Source: Flavobacterium crocinum (lineage in GTDB: Bacteria > Bacteroidota > Bacteroidia > Flavobacteriales > Flavobacteriaceae). From it: a stretch of 64,000 bases of DNA. Location: positions 1,116,001 to 1,180,000 of the forward strand of contig NZ_CP029255.1 in NCBI RefSeq assembly GCF_003122385.1, given 5' to 3'. How positions within the stretch are numbered: the stretch's first letter is position 1; every line of letters begins with the position of its first letter. The notes beneath the pieces were generated by a model. It saw only the letters and a program-made list of their open reading frames with translations. It was not told where the DNA came from and ran no database searches. Both the position numbers and the translations under genes were made by a program. Positions 1 through 10,200 of the stretch are shown here, in pieces.

Positions 1-19
1 AATTCACTAACGAAAACAT

Positions 20-856
20 TTATTTTGTATAAAAAGAATAGAGTTCATTTCCTTTGTTAATAACACTTTCTAATCCTTTATTTTTTAGGATTTCTTCAAT
101 GTCAGATGTCGTTTTTGAAGTGACTTTTTCTGCTAAATACTTTAAAAACCAATAGGAGTACTCATTTATAGGATCTATTTCTTCTGTTTTAAACTCTATG
201 ATTTTTTTATTTAGCTTATTAAATTCAAAATTATAGGCGAATTCATATAATTTGTACAGTTCTATTTTTTGATTCTTTTTTTGATAATCTATATCCTTTT
301 TATCTAATGTTGCTTTATAATCATTTAAATATTCTTTACAGACATTGAAAGTTTTCTTTTTTATGTTTCTGTCTACTAGAAGTGAAAAATCATAATATTT
401 CTGAGTAAGTTTAATTGTAGTGCTAAAGTTTTTAGCTTTAAAATAGTTTATTAAATCCACAGATAGGAACTCTGTTGATAAGTTGAATTTTTCTATTTCA
501 GATTTTAAATTTGATATATTTTGATAGCCTAAAATGTTATGGATAACTTTACCATTGGCATCTATAATTAAAATGTTTGGAATGCTGTTTATTCCATATT
601 TAGCAGCTAATTCCTTATTTGAATCTATATCAATTTTTAGTTTTACAAAACCTTGAAGGGTTTCTTGCAATTGTTCATTGTTCCATATATTTTTTTCCAT
701 TTCCAAGCAAGGACCGCACCAGGTTGCCCAGAAGTCAACAATAATAAATCTATTGGTAGTTAATGCCATTTTTTGAGCATCTTCGTAGGATGTAAGCCAA
801 TTGGCTTGCGTAATTTGAATGGAAAAAAGTATTAGTAGGATGATGTATTTTTTCAT
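20..856 (-). CDS. Secreted thioredoxin-family protein
   Basis: A 278-residue protein with an N-terminal signal peptide (about residues 1-18) and a thioredoxin fold. The redox motif WCGPC is at residues 46-50, preceded by the typical FWAT, and a cis-proline loop (SIP) lies near residue 92. The thioredoxin domain ends near residue 125. The remaining ~150 residues are Lys/Glu-rich and helical and I recognise no domain in them. The protein should act in the periplasm as a thiol-disulfide oxidoreductase; its substrate is unknown. It is followed on the same strand by a second secreted-protein gene upstream (887-1498) with a 30-base gap, so the two may be co-transcribed. Confidence 0.85.
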   Translation of the reverse strand: MKKYIILLILFSIQITQANWLTSYEDAQKMALTTNRFIIVDFWATWCGPCLEMEKNIWNNEQLQETLQGFVKLKIDIDSNKELAAKYGINSIPNILIIDANGKVIHNILGYQNISNLKSEIEKFNLSTEFLSVDLINYFKAKNFSTTIKLTQKYYDFSLLVDRNIKKKTFNVCKEYLNDYKATLDKKDIDYQKKNQKIELYKLYEFAYNFEFNKLNKKIIEFKTEEIDPINEYSYWFLKYLAEKVTSKTTSDIEEILKNKGLESVINKGNELYSFYTK

Positions 857-886
857 ATTATTAAAGTCTAATATATTTTTAGATGT

Positions 887-1498
887 CTAATTAAAATGAT
901 TAATATTTTTAATAATTTCATCTTGTCGATATTCTCCTAACTTTCTAAAAAAAGTTCCATTAGACTTTATAATAATGTAGTTTCCACAATCAAATTTATA
1001 TCTAAACAATACCTTTTTTATCACATCATTAGTATCTTGCAAAACATTATTATTTTTATACTTATAATCTTTTTCAGTTATAAAAAATTGAAGAACATTG
1101 TTGTTTTTAGTAAAGTATTTTTTATAATTTTTATCATTTACATAATAGTCAATGCAGCTTCCATTAGGTTCTGGATTATCTTTATAGAAAAAATTGATAA
1201 TTATAGTTTTAGTACTATCTATTTTTCTACTACTTATTTTTTGTAATTCATTTTTAATTGTATTCGTTTCAAGAGTTGATAACATTCCAATATCTATTTT
1301 TTTATTAAAACGTGCAATTATAGCTGTATCTATTTCATAAACACGTAATTCTAGGTTTTCATTATCTTTTTTAGTAATAAATTGCCCCGATGTTATTAAA
1401 TTATTGTATTCATCAAATATATATTGAGGTTTAGAAGTTTTTTGTGATAGACAGACTGTAGTTATAAAATAAAACAAATAAATTTCGATTTTTTTCAT
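887..1498 (-). CDS. Small secreted protein, function unknown
   Basis: A 203-residue protein with a hydrophobic N-terminus (residues 1-18, ending CLSQ) that looks like a signal peptide. The rest is Lys/Asn/Ile-rich without a family I recognise. It includes two Cys (in the NGSCIDYY and KFDCGNY stretches) that could pair in the periplasm. It lies 30 bases upstream of the thioredoxin-like gene on the same strand, so a disulfide-related partnership is possible but is only an inference from position. Confidence 0.6.
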   Translation of the reverse strand: MKKIEIYLFYFITTVCLSQKTSKPQYIFDEYNNLITSGQFITKKDNENLELRVYEIDTAIIARFNKKIDIGMLSTLETNTIKNELQKISSRKIDSTKTIIINFFYKDNPEPNGSCIDYYVNDKNYKKYFTKNNNVLQFFITEKDYKYKNNNVLQDTNDVIKKVLFRYKFDCGNYIIIKSNGTFFRKLGEYRQDEIIKNINHFN

Positions 1499-1667
1499 GG
1501 CTTATATTTTTGGTTGTAAATTAGTTATTAAAAATAAAAGTAGTATAAAACTGATATAAAACAAATTTTAGCAAATAAATTTTGTAAGATATTATTTCTA
1601 TATAAATAACATAAAATGCAAAATGAAAATATTTAAAACTATTTTTAATGCTATGAGTAACTTTACT

Positions 1668-1675
1668 TAAATTTG
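1668..1675 (+). promoter_or_regulatory. Bacteroidetes -7 element upstream of rpiB
   Basis: TAAATTTG matches the Bacteroidetes TAnnTTTG consensus and lies 27 bases before the rpiB ATG, which leaves a short 5' leader. No clear -33 element is visible. Confidence 0.55.
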
Positions 1676-1702
1676 CATAACACAACTTAATAGTATAGAA
1701 AA

Positions 1703-2134
1703 ATGAAAATTTCGATAGGAAACGACCACGCTGGCCCTGAATATAAAAAAGCAATTGTTGCCATGCTTGAAGCAAAAGGCTATGAAGTAACGAATTATGG
1801 TACAGATACAGATGCTTCTGTTGATTATCCTGATTTTGGACACCCGGTTGCCAATGATGTATCTGAAGGAAAAGCTGATTTTGGAATCGTAATCTGCGGA
1901 AGCGGTAACGGAATTGCAATGACTGTTAATAAACACCCGAAAGTAAGAGCTGGTTTATGCTGGACTAAGGAAATCGCTTATTTAACCCGTTTACACAACG
2001 ATGCTAATATTGTGAGTATTCCGGCAAGGTTTACTTCTATTCATCAGGCAGTTGAAATTGTTGAAACATTCTTAGAAACTGCTTTTGAAGGCGGAAGACA
2101 CCAAAACAGAGTAAATAAGATTGCTTGTTCATAA
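1703..2134 (+). CDS. rpiB: Ribose-5-phosphate isomerase B
   Basis: A 143-residue RpiB/LacAB-family sugar isomerase that interconverts ribose 5-phosphate and ribulose 5-phosphate in the pentose phosphate pathway. The N-terminal GNDHAG (residues 6-11) is the substrate-binding motif, and CGSGNG (65-70) carries the catalytic cysteine C65. The full length matches the family. It stands alone, with its own promoter-like box upstream and a hairpin terminator downstream, and is cytoplasmic. Confidence 0.95.
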   Translation: MKISIGNDHAGPEYKKAIVAMLEAKGYEVTNYGTDTDASVDYPDFGHPVANDVSEGKADFGIVICGSGNGIAMTVNKHPKVRAGLCWTKEIAYLTRLHNDANIVSIPARFTSIHQAVEIVETFLETAFEGGRHQNRVNKIACS

Positions 2135-2150
2135 AACGTCAAAAAAATCG

Positions 2151-2163
2151 GGTGCTTCGCACC
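2151..2163 (+). repeat. Small GC-rich hairpin after rpiB
   Basis: GGTGC-TTC-GCACC, a 5-bp stem with a 3-base loop, lies just after the rpiB stop and before the main terminator. It may stabilise the 3' end of the transcript. Confidence 0.35.
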
Positions 2164-2180
2164 AAATAACATAAAAACAC

Positions 2181-2217
2181 ACCGGGCGGATTTTTAAATT
2201 CATCCGGTTTTTTATTT
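2181..2217 (+). terminator. Rho-independent terminator of rpiB
   Basis: ACCGG(gc)GGAT pairs with ATCCGGT around an A/T-rich loop, followed by TTTTTTATTTT. A two-base bulge interrupts the left arm. Confidence 0.7.
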
Positions 2218-2274
2218 TAAATATTTGAAAAACAGATTTTTATTTAAAGTAGAGGTTATCAACAATGTTAATAT

Positions 2275-2544
2275 CTATATATTATGAGTTGATTTTAGAT
2301 AAATAATTACAGCCTGTACTAAAATTATATAGAGAAACTTCATAATAAATGAAGTTTTACTCGTTTTATGTCTAAAGAAAAACATACCTGTTAATAACCC
2401 AACAGATCCGCCAATAAAAGCTAATACAAACAACGTACTTTCGGGTATTCGTCTGTTATGTCTTTTGGTTTGAAACTTATCATAACCTGTGAGTAGGAAT
2501 GTTATGCTATTTATAATTAAAAAATAGAGTAATAAAATTTTCAT
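2275..2544 (-). CDS. DUF1294 small membrane protein
   Basis: An ~89-residue DUF1294 protein with three predicted membrane segments. The family signature is present as YDKFQTKRHNRRIPE followed by LAFIGGS and the FRHKT segment near the second loop. No biochemical role is established for the family. I place the start at the ATG at 2544, not at the upstream in-frame ATG at 2565, because a TAnnTTTG promoter box on the minus strand (2563-2570) covers that upstream codon. Confidence 0.8.
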   Translation of the reverse strand: MKILLLYFLIINSITFLLTGYDKFQTKRHNRRIPESTLFVLAFIGGSVGLLTGMFFFRHKTSKTSFIMKFLYIILVQAVIIYLKSTHNI

Positions 2545-2562
2545 GGGGCTAAAAATTAGAAA

Positions 2563-2570
2563 CAAAGATA
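2563..2570 (-). promoter_or_regulatory. Bacteroidetes -7 element for the DUF1294 gene
   Basis: Read on the minus strand, TATCTTTG matches TAnnTTTG, 18 bases before the ATG at 2544. It overlaps the alternative upstream ATG and so excludes it. Confidence 0.5.
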
Positions 2571-2660
2571 TTATTTTAGCAAAATAATTGATTTATGGAT
2601 TTTGTTTATTTAACAAGTAAAGTATATCATTTTAAAATTAAGAAATTATTTCATTAAACT

Positions 2661-4784
2661 ATGACTAATATTCAATTCATTGCCAAGACTGTTCAGGCAC
2701 CGGCAGTAAGTATTCAAAACACAGTAAAATTATTAGAAGAAGACTGTACAATTCCGTTTATTTCCCGATATAGAAAAGACAGTACAGGAAACCTGGATGA
2801 AACTGTTATTGAGCAGATTGCAAAACTTCAAAAAGATTATGATACGCTTGTAAAACGTAAAGAAGCCGTTCTAAAATCTATTGAAGAGCAAAAAGCACTT
2901 ACACCAGAATTGAAGAAAAAAATCGAAGAAAGTTTCGATTTACAAGAGATAGAAGATTTTTACCTTCCTTATAAAAAAAAGAAAAAAACAAAGGCAGATG
3001 TGGCGCGCGAATTTGGTTTAGAACCTTTAGCCAAACTGATTATATCTGAAAGCGATGCTGATATCGATTTTATTTCGACGCAGTATATTAATGAAAATGT
3101 TATTAACGAAGAGGCAGCAATTCAGGGCGCACGAGATATTGTAGCCGAATGGATTAACGAAAACATCTATGTTCGTAAACAACTTCGTAGATTATATCAG
3201 CGTAAAGCGACGATTGCTACAAAAGTGGTGAAAAAGAAAGCTGAAGAAGAAGGCGCACAGAAATTCAACCAGTATTTTGATTGGGAAGAACCGTTGACAA
3301 AAGCACCGGCTCACCGTTTATTAGCGATGCTTCGTGCAGAAAATGAAGGTTTTATCAAAATGAAAATCGATGTTGATATTGATGATGCTTACGATGTTAT
3401 CGATGAAATTATCATTAAAAAGCAAAATAATACAACAGCTCATTTGCAATTAGCAATTGAAGACAGTTACAAACGTTTATTGAATCCGGCAATTGGAAAC
3501 GAAACGTTACAGGAAGCAAAAGCAAAAGCCGATGCTAATTCCATTCAGGTTTTTGCTAACAATTTAGGACAGTTATTATTGGCTCCGCCATTGGGAGAAA
3601 AACGTATTCTGGCAATCGATCCAGGATTTAGAAGTGGTTGTAAAGTAGTTTGTCTGGACGAAAAAGGAGATTTGTTATACAATGAAACCATTTATCCGCA
3701 CGCGCCTCAAAATGAGGAATCAATGGCGATCAAGAAAATCCGTTCGATGGTAAATGCGTATCAAATTGATGCGATTTCTATTGGAAACGGAACAGCTTCT
3801 CGTGAAACGGAATTTTTCATTAAAAAAATTGCTTTCGATAAACCTATTCAGGTTTTTGTGGTTTCTGAGGCAGGAGCTTCTGTTTATTCCGCTTCAAAAA
3901 TTGCAAGAGAAGAATTTCCAAATTATGATGTAACCGTTCGTGGTTCTGTTTCTATCGGAAGAAGACTTTCAGATCCATTAGCCGAATTGGTAAAAATTGA
4001 TCCGAAAGCGATTGGAGTAGGACAGTATCAGCATGATGTTGACCAGACGAAACTTAAAGAAGAATTGGACAGTACTGTAATCCGTTGTGTAAACTCGGTT
4101 GGAATTAATATCAACACAGCAAGTAAGCACTTATTAAGTTATGTGAGTGGAATAGGAGAGAAGCTGGCAGAAAATATAGTACAATACCGTTCTGAAAATG
4201 GGCCTTTTGAAGACAGAAAACAGCTGAAAAAAGTGCCTCGTTTAGGAGACAAAGCGTATCAGCAGGGAGCGGCATTTATTAGAATTACAAATGCTAAGAA
4301 TCCGTTGGATAATTCGGCTGTGCATCCGGAGGCATATCCGGTTGTGGAAAAGATGGCGAAGGATTTGAATATTTCTTTGAATGAATTAATTGCAAATAAG
4401 GAGAAAACAGCGCTTATTAAGCCCGAAAAGTATGTAACACCTGAAATTGGTTTATTAACGCTGAAAGACATCATAAAAGAGCTTGAAAAGCCCGGATTAG
4501 ATCCACGAAAGTCAGCTAAGGTTTTTGAATTTGATGCGAATGTAAAATCGATCAAAGACTTGAAAACCGGAATGATTTTGCCGGGAATTGTTAATAACAT
4601 CACTAACTTTGGTTGTTTTGTTGACATCGGAATCAAAGAAAGTGGATTGGTTCATATTTCTCAGTTAAAATCGGGTTATGTGAGTGATGTAAATGAAGTG
4701 GTAAAATTGCATCAGCATGTTGATGTGAAAGTGACTGAGGTTGATGAAGACAGAAAGAGAATTCAGCTGACGATGATACTTTAA
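2661..4784 (+). CDS. tex: Tex-family RNA-binding protein
   Basis: A 707-residue Tex/YhgF homologue, a conserved cytoplasmic nucleic-acid-binding protein. Domains in order: helical Tex N-terminal region (1-~315, including the RKDSTGNLDE segment), an RNase-H-like YqgF domain starting at LAIDPGFRSG (~320-450), helix-hairpin-helix segments (NINTASKHLL...VSGIGEKLA, ~480-560), and a C-terminal S1 RNA-binding domain (~635-707, GMILPGIVNNITNFGCFVDIG region). The full length is slightly shorter than the ~770 residues of proteobacterial Tex. It is monocistronic and followed by a strong hairpin terminator. Members are linked to transcription and RNA quality control, but the precise role here is not shown by the sequence. 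Confidence 0.93.
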   Translation: MTNIQFIAKTVQAPAVSIQNTVKLLEEDCTIPFISRYRKDSTGNLDETVIEQIAKLQKDYDTLVKRKEAVLKSIEEQKALTPELKKKIEESFDLQEIEDFYLPYKKKKKTKADVAREFGLEPLAKLIISESDADIDFISTQYINENVINEEAAIQGARDIVAEWINENIYVRKQLRRLYQRKATIATKVVKKKAEEEGAQKFNQYFDWEEPLTKAPAHRLLAMLRAENEGFIKMKIDVDIDDAYDVIDEIIIKKQNNTTAHLQLAIEDSYKRLLNPAIGNETLQEAKAKADANSIQVFANNLGQLLLAPPLGEKRILAIDPGFRSGCKVVCLDEKGDLLYNETIYPHAPQNEESMAIKKIRSMVNAYQIDAISIGNGTASRETEFFIKKIAFDKPIQVFVVSEAGASVYSASKIAREEFPNYDVTVRGSVSIGRRLSDPLAELVKIDPKAIGVGQYQHDVDQTKLKEELDSTVIRCVNSVGININTASKHLLSYVSGIGEKLAENIVQYRSENGPFEDRKQLKKVPRLGDKAYQQGAAFIRITNAKNPLDNSAVHPEAYPVVEKMAKDLNISLNELIANKEKTALIKPEKYVTPEIGLLTLKDIIKELEKPGLDPRKSAKVFEFDANVKSIKDLKTGMILPGIVNNITNFGCFVDIGIKESGLVHISQLKSGYVSDVNEVVKLHQHVDVKVTEVDEDRKRIQLTMIL

Positions 4785-4841
4785 TAAAATTCCAATACTA
4801 AAAAATCCAAATTCCAAAAATGCTGGAATAAATATAAAAGG

Positions 4842-4875
4842 CTCCCAAACTACAATCGTAATTTGGGAGTTTTTG
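4842..4875 (+). terminator. Terminator after tex
   Basis: CTCCCAAA-cTAC-aatc-GTA-aTTTGGGAG followed by TTTTTGG. It shares its core (CCCAAA...TACAAT.GTA.TTTGGG) with several other terminators in this window. Confidence 0.8.
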
Positions 4876-5011
4876 GTTTAAGTCTAATTTGGTTTTGTAA
4901 GTGAAGTTTTAAAATGTATTAACTTGTTGAATATGAAAATGATAAATATTTTAAAACAACAAAATTGTACTTACCGTCTTTATTTGTTAAAATAATTCTT
5001 ACTTATTATTC

Positions 5012-5019
5012 TATATTTG
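5012..5019 (+). promoter_or_regulatory. Bacteroidetes -7 element
   Basis: TATATTTG, 25 bases before the ATG at 5045. It fits TAnnTTTG. Confidence 0.5.
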
Positions 5020-5044
5020 CTGTTAATTAAAAACCCCAAATACC

Positions 5045-5689
5045 ATGAAAAAAATTATTTTAATTCTAATTGCACTATTATCTTCTAACATAGGGCAGGC
5101 TAAATTTCTTAAAGCAGTTTTGTATCTTGAAGATGGAACGAAAAAAACAGGTCTTGCTGAACTAGTTCAAAGTGAAGATTCAAAAATTAATTTTAAAATA
5201 AATGAAGAGGCCAAAAAAGAAAAGATTTTAAGTGCAGAAGTAAAAAAAATTGAATACATAGATACTGAAAATAACAAGTATATAGTAGAAAAATTTTATT
5301 TTACTACGGCAAACTTATTTACAGGTAAATTTTCTAAATCAAAGAAAAAAATTTGGTTTTATATTGTTTATGATAAAGATGTAAAAATTGGTGCGATACC
5401 GGCAGAGGGAGGCAGAAGACCAAATGCTGGCGGTACTAGTTCTGTTGTAACAATTGCTAATACAGCTTACTATTTTGGAAAAAGTAGTAGTGAAGATTTA
5501 GTTTTTGGATTCGCTACATCAGGAAATAATCTTGCAGTGGGAACAGATTCTTTAGTTAGAAAAATGTCTAAAGAAGCTTTTTCAGATTGTCCCAAACTTA
5601 TTGATGCAATTGAAAAGGAAGATTTTAAATCAAATACAGTTATAGACCAGCTGAAAGTTATTTTTGAAAAAAATAAATGTAAAAAATAG
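5045..5689 (+). CDS. Secreted protein, function unknown
   Basis: A 214-residue protein with a clear signal peptide (residues 1-19, ending GQAK). The mature part starts as short beta strands (AVLYLEDGTKKTGLAE, then IEYIDTENNKY), a pattern common in small secreted Bacteroidetes proteins that respond to 'deployed' beta-sheet folds. A Gly/Arg/Pro-rich segment (PAEGGRRPNAGG) sits near residue 125. I recognise no named family. It has its own promoter-like box and shares a bidirectional terminator with the convergent GH8 gene. Confidence 0.6.
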   Translation: MKKIILILIALLSSNIGQAKFLKAVLYLEDGTKKTGLAELVQSEDSKINFKINEEAKKEKILSAEVKKIEYIDTENNKYIVEKFYFTTANLFTGKFSKSKKKIWFYIVYDKDVKIGAIPAEGGRRPNAGGTSSVVTIANTAYYFGKSSSEDLVFGFATSGNNLAVGTDSLVRKMSKEAFSDCPKLIDAIEKEDFKSNTVIDQLKVIFEKNKCKK

Positions 5690-5706
5690 GTTTTTACTTT
5701 AATAAA

Positions 5707-5743
5707 AATACGCCCAAATTACAATTCGTAATTTGGGCGTATT
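5707..5743. terminator. Bidirectional terminator
   Basis: A perfect 16-bp stem (AATACGCCCAAATTAC / GTAATTTGGGCGTATT) with a 5-base loop. It lies between the convergent genes ending at 5689 (+) and 5754 (-). Confidence 0.8.
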
Positions 5744-5753
5744 CATTATATAA

Positions 5754-7157
5754 TTATTTCAAAATAACTTTTTTAGTAACACTTTTAAAATCATCATTGG
5801 ATATTTTTACGAAATAAACTCCTGATGCCTGATTGGTTAAATTGATTTCTGTATTTTCTGAAATTGATTTTTGTTGATGAATAACACTTCCGGAAGAGGA
5901 AATTACTGAAATAGTCGATTGCTGAGGCGCGCTAATTGTGATTCGATCAGCGCTCGGATTTGGGAAAAGCGTAACAGTAGATTTTTCAATATCGAAATTT
6001 TCATTGGACAGAGTAGCAGTTGGGGGCAGATAAAAATTACCGGTTAATAAAAAGGAGTATAATGTTTTTAGAGTATGATTAAAGTAGCTGTTTGGTTCGT
6101 CGAGGTTTTTTAAATCTGTGTAAGAAGCATCTAAATGCGCCTGATTTTCACCAGCCATAGCTGCGCAGGCAAAATCGCCGACAAATGTAGCATTGTGCCA
6201 CTGCCCGTTTACGGTTCCGTTTTGATTGTAACCGTCTTTAATATTGGCAGTTCCGCCAAGATTGATGCGAACAAAATCGGATGATTTTTTAGCATAGGTT
6301 TTAGCATCAGCTGTTCCGTACCAAACATAATCAACAGCAATTCGCCAAGGTGTTCTGGCTGCGTCGTAAGAATATGTTTTTCCTTCTTTGTTGTATCCGT
6401 TAGTTATGGCGATAGGAGTATAATTTCCGGAAGCTTCGCACCAATCTGATACTAGTCCGCCAACAGCATTATTTTGTGTCAAATTATTGTTGATAACCGT
6501 ATAAGCTTTTGCAGCAATCTGATTCCAAAAGACAATATCATTTGTAAAAACGCCAAAAGCGCGGTAATAAGCAGGAGAGAAATAAGAAGGATTTGTGATT
6601 GAACTTCCACCAAATTGATCGCCAGGTTTTAAAACATAAGTATTGGCTTCAACTTCGTAATTTTTTATGGCAGTAATTAAAGCTGTTGCATCATTTTTGT
6701 AATTGATAGTTCCAGTACTTGTCCATTGATAATCGGCAACAATAAGAGCGAATGCAGCATCGAGTTCAGCATCTGTGGCTCCGTTTTGTCCAATAGTTCC
6801 GGAACAGCCGCTAATTTTCCAGTTCATAACTTTGTTAGTGTTTACATTGTCTTTGTAATACAGCCAAAGTCCGTCGAAAAGTGTTTTGTCTGCTTTATAA
6901 GCAGAAAGCAGCATACCATAAGCAATTCCTTCAGAAACCGTTTCAGACGAGTTGTCAAATTTAATACGGTAACGTCCGTTAGAACAGTATTCTACAAAAT
7001 TGATTTTCCAGGTATCATAATTGGTTTGAGCATCCTGACTGCTTCTGGGGACAGCCATAAGTCCGTTTCCATACACCTTGTTGGCAGGAAAAGGCTGTGT
7101 TTGTGATTTACTTTCTGCGGCTAGCAGAAGAGCAATCACGAAAAATAGGTTTTTCAT
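5754..7157 (-). CDS. Secreted GH8 glycoside hydrolase with T9SS sorting domain
   Basis: A 467-residue protein. Signal peptide ~1-18; glycoside hydrolase family 8 domain ~22-370; C-terminal type A T9SS sorting domain ~390-467 (begins LFPNPSADRITI, ends KKVILK). The GH8 signature SEGIAYGM includes E76, the expected general acid, and GATDAELDAAFAL includes D129, a conserved substrate/catalytic-site acid. GH8 enzymes cleave beta-1,4 linkages in glucans, xylans or chitosan; the exact substrate cannot be read from sequence. The protein should be exported by Sec, then moved through the outer membrane by the T9SS, of which SprE (encoded at 42067) is a component. It has its own transcript, since a terminator separates it from the upstream adhesin gene. 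Confidence 0.9.
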   Translation of the reverse strand: MKNLFFVIALLLAAESKSQTQPFPANKVYGNGLMAVPRSSQDAQTNYDTWKINFVEYCSNGRYRIKFDNSSETVSEGIAYGMLLSAYKADKTLFDGLWLYYKDNVNTNKVMNWKISGCSGTIGQNGATDAELDAAFALIVADYQWTSTGTINYKNDATALITAIKNYEVEANTYVLKPGDQFGGSSITNPSYFSPAYYRAFGVFTNDIVFWNQIAAKAYTVINNNLTQNNAVGGLVSDWCEASGNYTPIAITNGYNKEGKTYSYDAARTPWRIAVDYVWYGTADAKTYAKKSSDFVRINLGGTANIKDGYNQNGTVNGQWHNATFVGDFACAAMAGENQAHLDASYTDLKNLDEPNSYFNHTLKTLYSFLLTGNFYLPPTATLSNENFDIEKSTVTLFPNPSADRITISAPQQSTISVISSSGSVIHQQKSISENTEINLTNQASGVYFVKISNDDFKSVTKKVILK

Positions 7158-7204
7158 ATCTTAAAAAATTTAGGGTGCCTAAAAGTAAGATTTTTTAGAT
7201 ATAA

Positions 7205-7241
7205 AAAAAATCCTAAACTACAATTTGTAGTTTAGGATTTA
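7205..7241 (-). terminator. Terminator of the adhesin operon
   Basis: A 16-bp inverted repeat (AAATCCTAAACTACAA / TTGTAGTTTAGGATTT, 7208-7240), which on the minus strand is followed by a run of eight T (7203-7210). It lies 21 bases after the adhesin stop. Confidence 0.8.
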
Positions 7242-7260
7242 TAAAGAAGTTAACAAGACA

Positions 7261-10200
7261 TTATTTTTTCAAAATAAATTTCTGAGCTTTAAATGTATTA
7301 TGATCAGTATTTTGAATTAAGTAAACACCATCGGCAAGATCTTCTAAATGGATTGTATTAAGACTATCTGCATTTAGATGTACTGATTTTACCAGTTTTC
7401 CGGCAGCATCTATTATGATATATTTTCCGTTGTATTTAGTAACAATATTTAAAACTCCACGACTTGGAACAGGATACATTTTAAATTCTGAAACGTTGAA
7501 ATCATCCAGACCTAAAGTAGTTACATTGATACAATCAGAAGTAACTGTACATCCTGCAACTGTAATATCAACTTTATATTCTCCTACGACTGAAGGCGTA
7601 AAAGATTGATTGGTTTCAGTTGTTAATAATGTATTTGGACATTTATACCACTGATATGTAGCTCCAGATTGATTTGCAGTTAATATTCCTGAATTTAAAT
7701 TTACTGTTTTTAGAATTGCAGAAGAATTGTTAATAGTTAATGCTAAAGTTTTAGTATCACAACCAACAGTGTAATCATAATTTCCAGAAGATGTATAAGT
7801 AATACCATTCACCGGCCATGTATAACTGTCGCAAGCCGTTTCTGTTTGTGTAGAACTTGTAGAATTAGTAATGGTCAATGCTAAAGTTTTGGTATCACAA
7901 CCAACAGTGTAGTCATAATTTCCAGAAGATGTATAAGTAATACCATTTACCGGCCATGTATAACTGCTACAAGCAGATTCTGTTTGTGTAGAACTTGTAG
8001 AATTAGTAATGGTCAATGCTAAAGTTTTGGTATCACAACCAACAGTGTAGACATAATTTCCGGAAGCGGTATATTTTACACCATTTACTGGCCATGTATA
8101 ACTGTCACAAGCGGTTTCTGTTTGTGTTGAACTTGTAGAATTAGTAATGGTTAATGCCAAAGTTTTGGTATCACAACCAACAGTGTAGACATAATTTCCG
8201 GAAGCGGTATATTTTACACCATTCACTAGCCAAGTATAGCTATCACAAGCCGTTTCTGTTTGTGTTGAATTTGTAGAATTTGTAATAGTTAATACTAAAG
8301 TTTTGGTGTCACAACCTACTTTATGTGTGTAATTTCCGGAAGCAGTATATTTTATACCATTTACTGGCCATGTATAACTGTCACAAGCCGTTTCTGTTTG
8401 TGTTGAGCTTGTAGAATTAGTAATGGTTAAAGCTAAAGTTTTGGTGTCACAACCTACTTTATGTGTGTAATTTCCGGAAGCAGTATATTTTATACCATTT
8501 ACTGGCCATGTATAACTGTCACAAGCCGTTTCTGTTTGTGTTGAGCTTGTAGAATTAGTAATGGTTAAAGCTAAAGTTTTGGTATCACAACCAACAGTGT
8601 AGTCGTAATTTCCGGAAGTAGTATATTTTACACCATTCACTGACCATGTATAACTGTCACAAGCGGTTTCTGTTTGCGTAGAACTTGTAGAATTAGTGAT
8701 GGTTAAAGCTAAAGTTTTGGTGTCGCAACCTACTTTATGTGTGTAATTTCCGGAAGCGGTATATTTTACACCATTTACTGGCCATGTATAACTGTCACAA
8801 GCCGTTTCTGTTTGTGTTGAGCTTGTAGAATTAGTAATAGTTAAAGCTAAAGTTTTGGTATCACAACCAACAGTGTAGTCGTAATTTCCGGAAGTAGTAT
8901 ATTTTACACCATTCACTGACCATGTATAACTGTCACAAGCGGTTTCTGTTTGCGTAGAACTTGTAGAATTAGTGATGGTTAAAGCTAAAGTTTTGGTGTC
9001 ACAACCTACTTTATGTGTGTAATTTCCGGAAGCGGTATATTTTACACCATTTACAGGCCATGTATAACTGTCACAAGCGGCTTGTGTTTCAGTAGGGGAC
9101 GAGGTTGAAGGAGTAATCGTTAAATTTAATTTTTTAGTATCACATCCCACAACGGTTGTATAGGTTCCAGAACTAGTATAAGTAGTGCCATTTGCACTCC
9201 AGGTATAAGAATCACAAGCAACTATAGTTTCTGGTGCTGAAGTAGTAGATGGAGTTATAGTTAAATTCAAAGTTTTAGTATCACATCCAATCACTGTTGT
9301 ATAGGTTCCGGAATTAGTATAAGTAGTTCCGTTTGCACTCCAGGTGTAAGAATCACATGCAATTATAGTTACCGGTGGCGATGTTGTTGACGGAGTTCCC
9401 GTTACCGTTTTTACCAAAACTCTGTCACTTGCACAATAAGCTGTTTCACAAGCAACACAATAAGTAGTATTATTTGCTGTGGGAGTTGCTGTAACTGATG
9501 CTCCTGTTGCAAAACTTGTTCCTCCGCTCATTGCAGTATACCAGGTAGCAGTTGTACCAAGCGGACAAGTTGCATTTAAATTAACTGCTGTACTTCCCAG
9601 ACAAGTAATATTTTGTGTATCTGTAGTAGCTGTAGCATTTCCTGGTTTAATTGAAGTTGTTGTAATATTAGAATTTACAGTTGAGAAATTAGAACCACTA
9701 ACAGTTGCCTGATTGGTAACAGCACAAGTATTTTGAGGTAACGTACCAGCGGCATTAATTGTCGCACTAAAAGTAATTACAGTAGATTTTCCGGCAGCTA
9801 AAGTAAATGGTCCAGCAGAAAGTGTTGTTGCAGTTGCATTTACAGCTGTACTTTTTGCAGTTACTGAATTATCAGTTATAGCAGGATTGTTAACAGTTGA
9901 TTCTGCAGCAGGTTTTGTTTCCTCCTGAATATCGTTTTGAGGAGCCATTTTTGAAGCAGTTCCGTTATCTGGAAGGGTAACAGTTCCGGATACTATTTTT
10001 CCGGTATAAGGAAACTCATGTAATGCAGTTCCAATGGTATTATTATTAAGATCCCAAAACGTTTTTAATTTTGCAGAATTATCCGTGTTGTTAGCTCCGG
10101 GAACAAAAGTTCCTGTACCCTGCAAAATTACCTGAGAATTTGCACTTTGCGACATTACATCAAATGTTGCTGCTACTCCTGTTGCTGTATTTGTAGTATT

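Noticed and set aside
1667..1936. Coding frames antisense to rpiB
   Set aside because: They lie opposite a strongly conserved gene, and show no protein family or start signals.
7715..9368. CRISPR-like array
   Set aside because: The 138-bp repeats are in-frame coding units of the adhesin with no spacers and no cas genes nearby.
9479..9712. Plus-strand frame inside the adhesin gene
   Set aside because: It is a by-product of the Val/Ala/Thr-rich repeat composition on the opposite strand.
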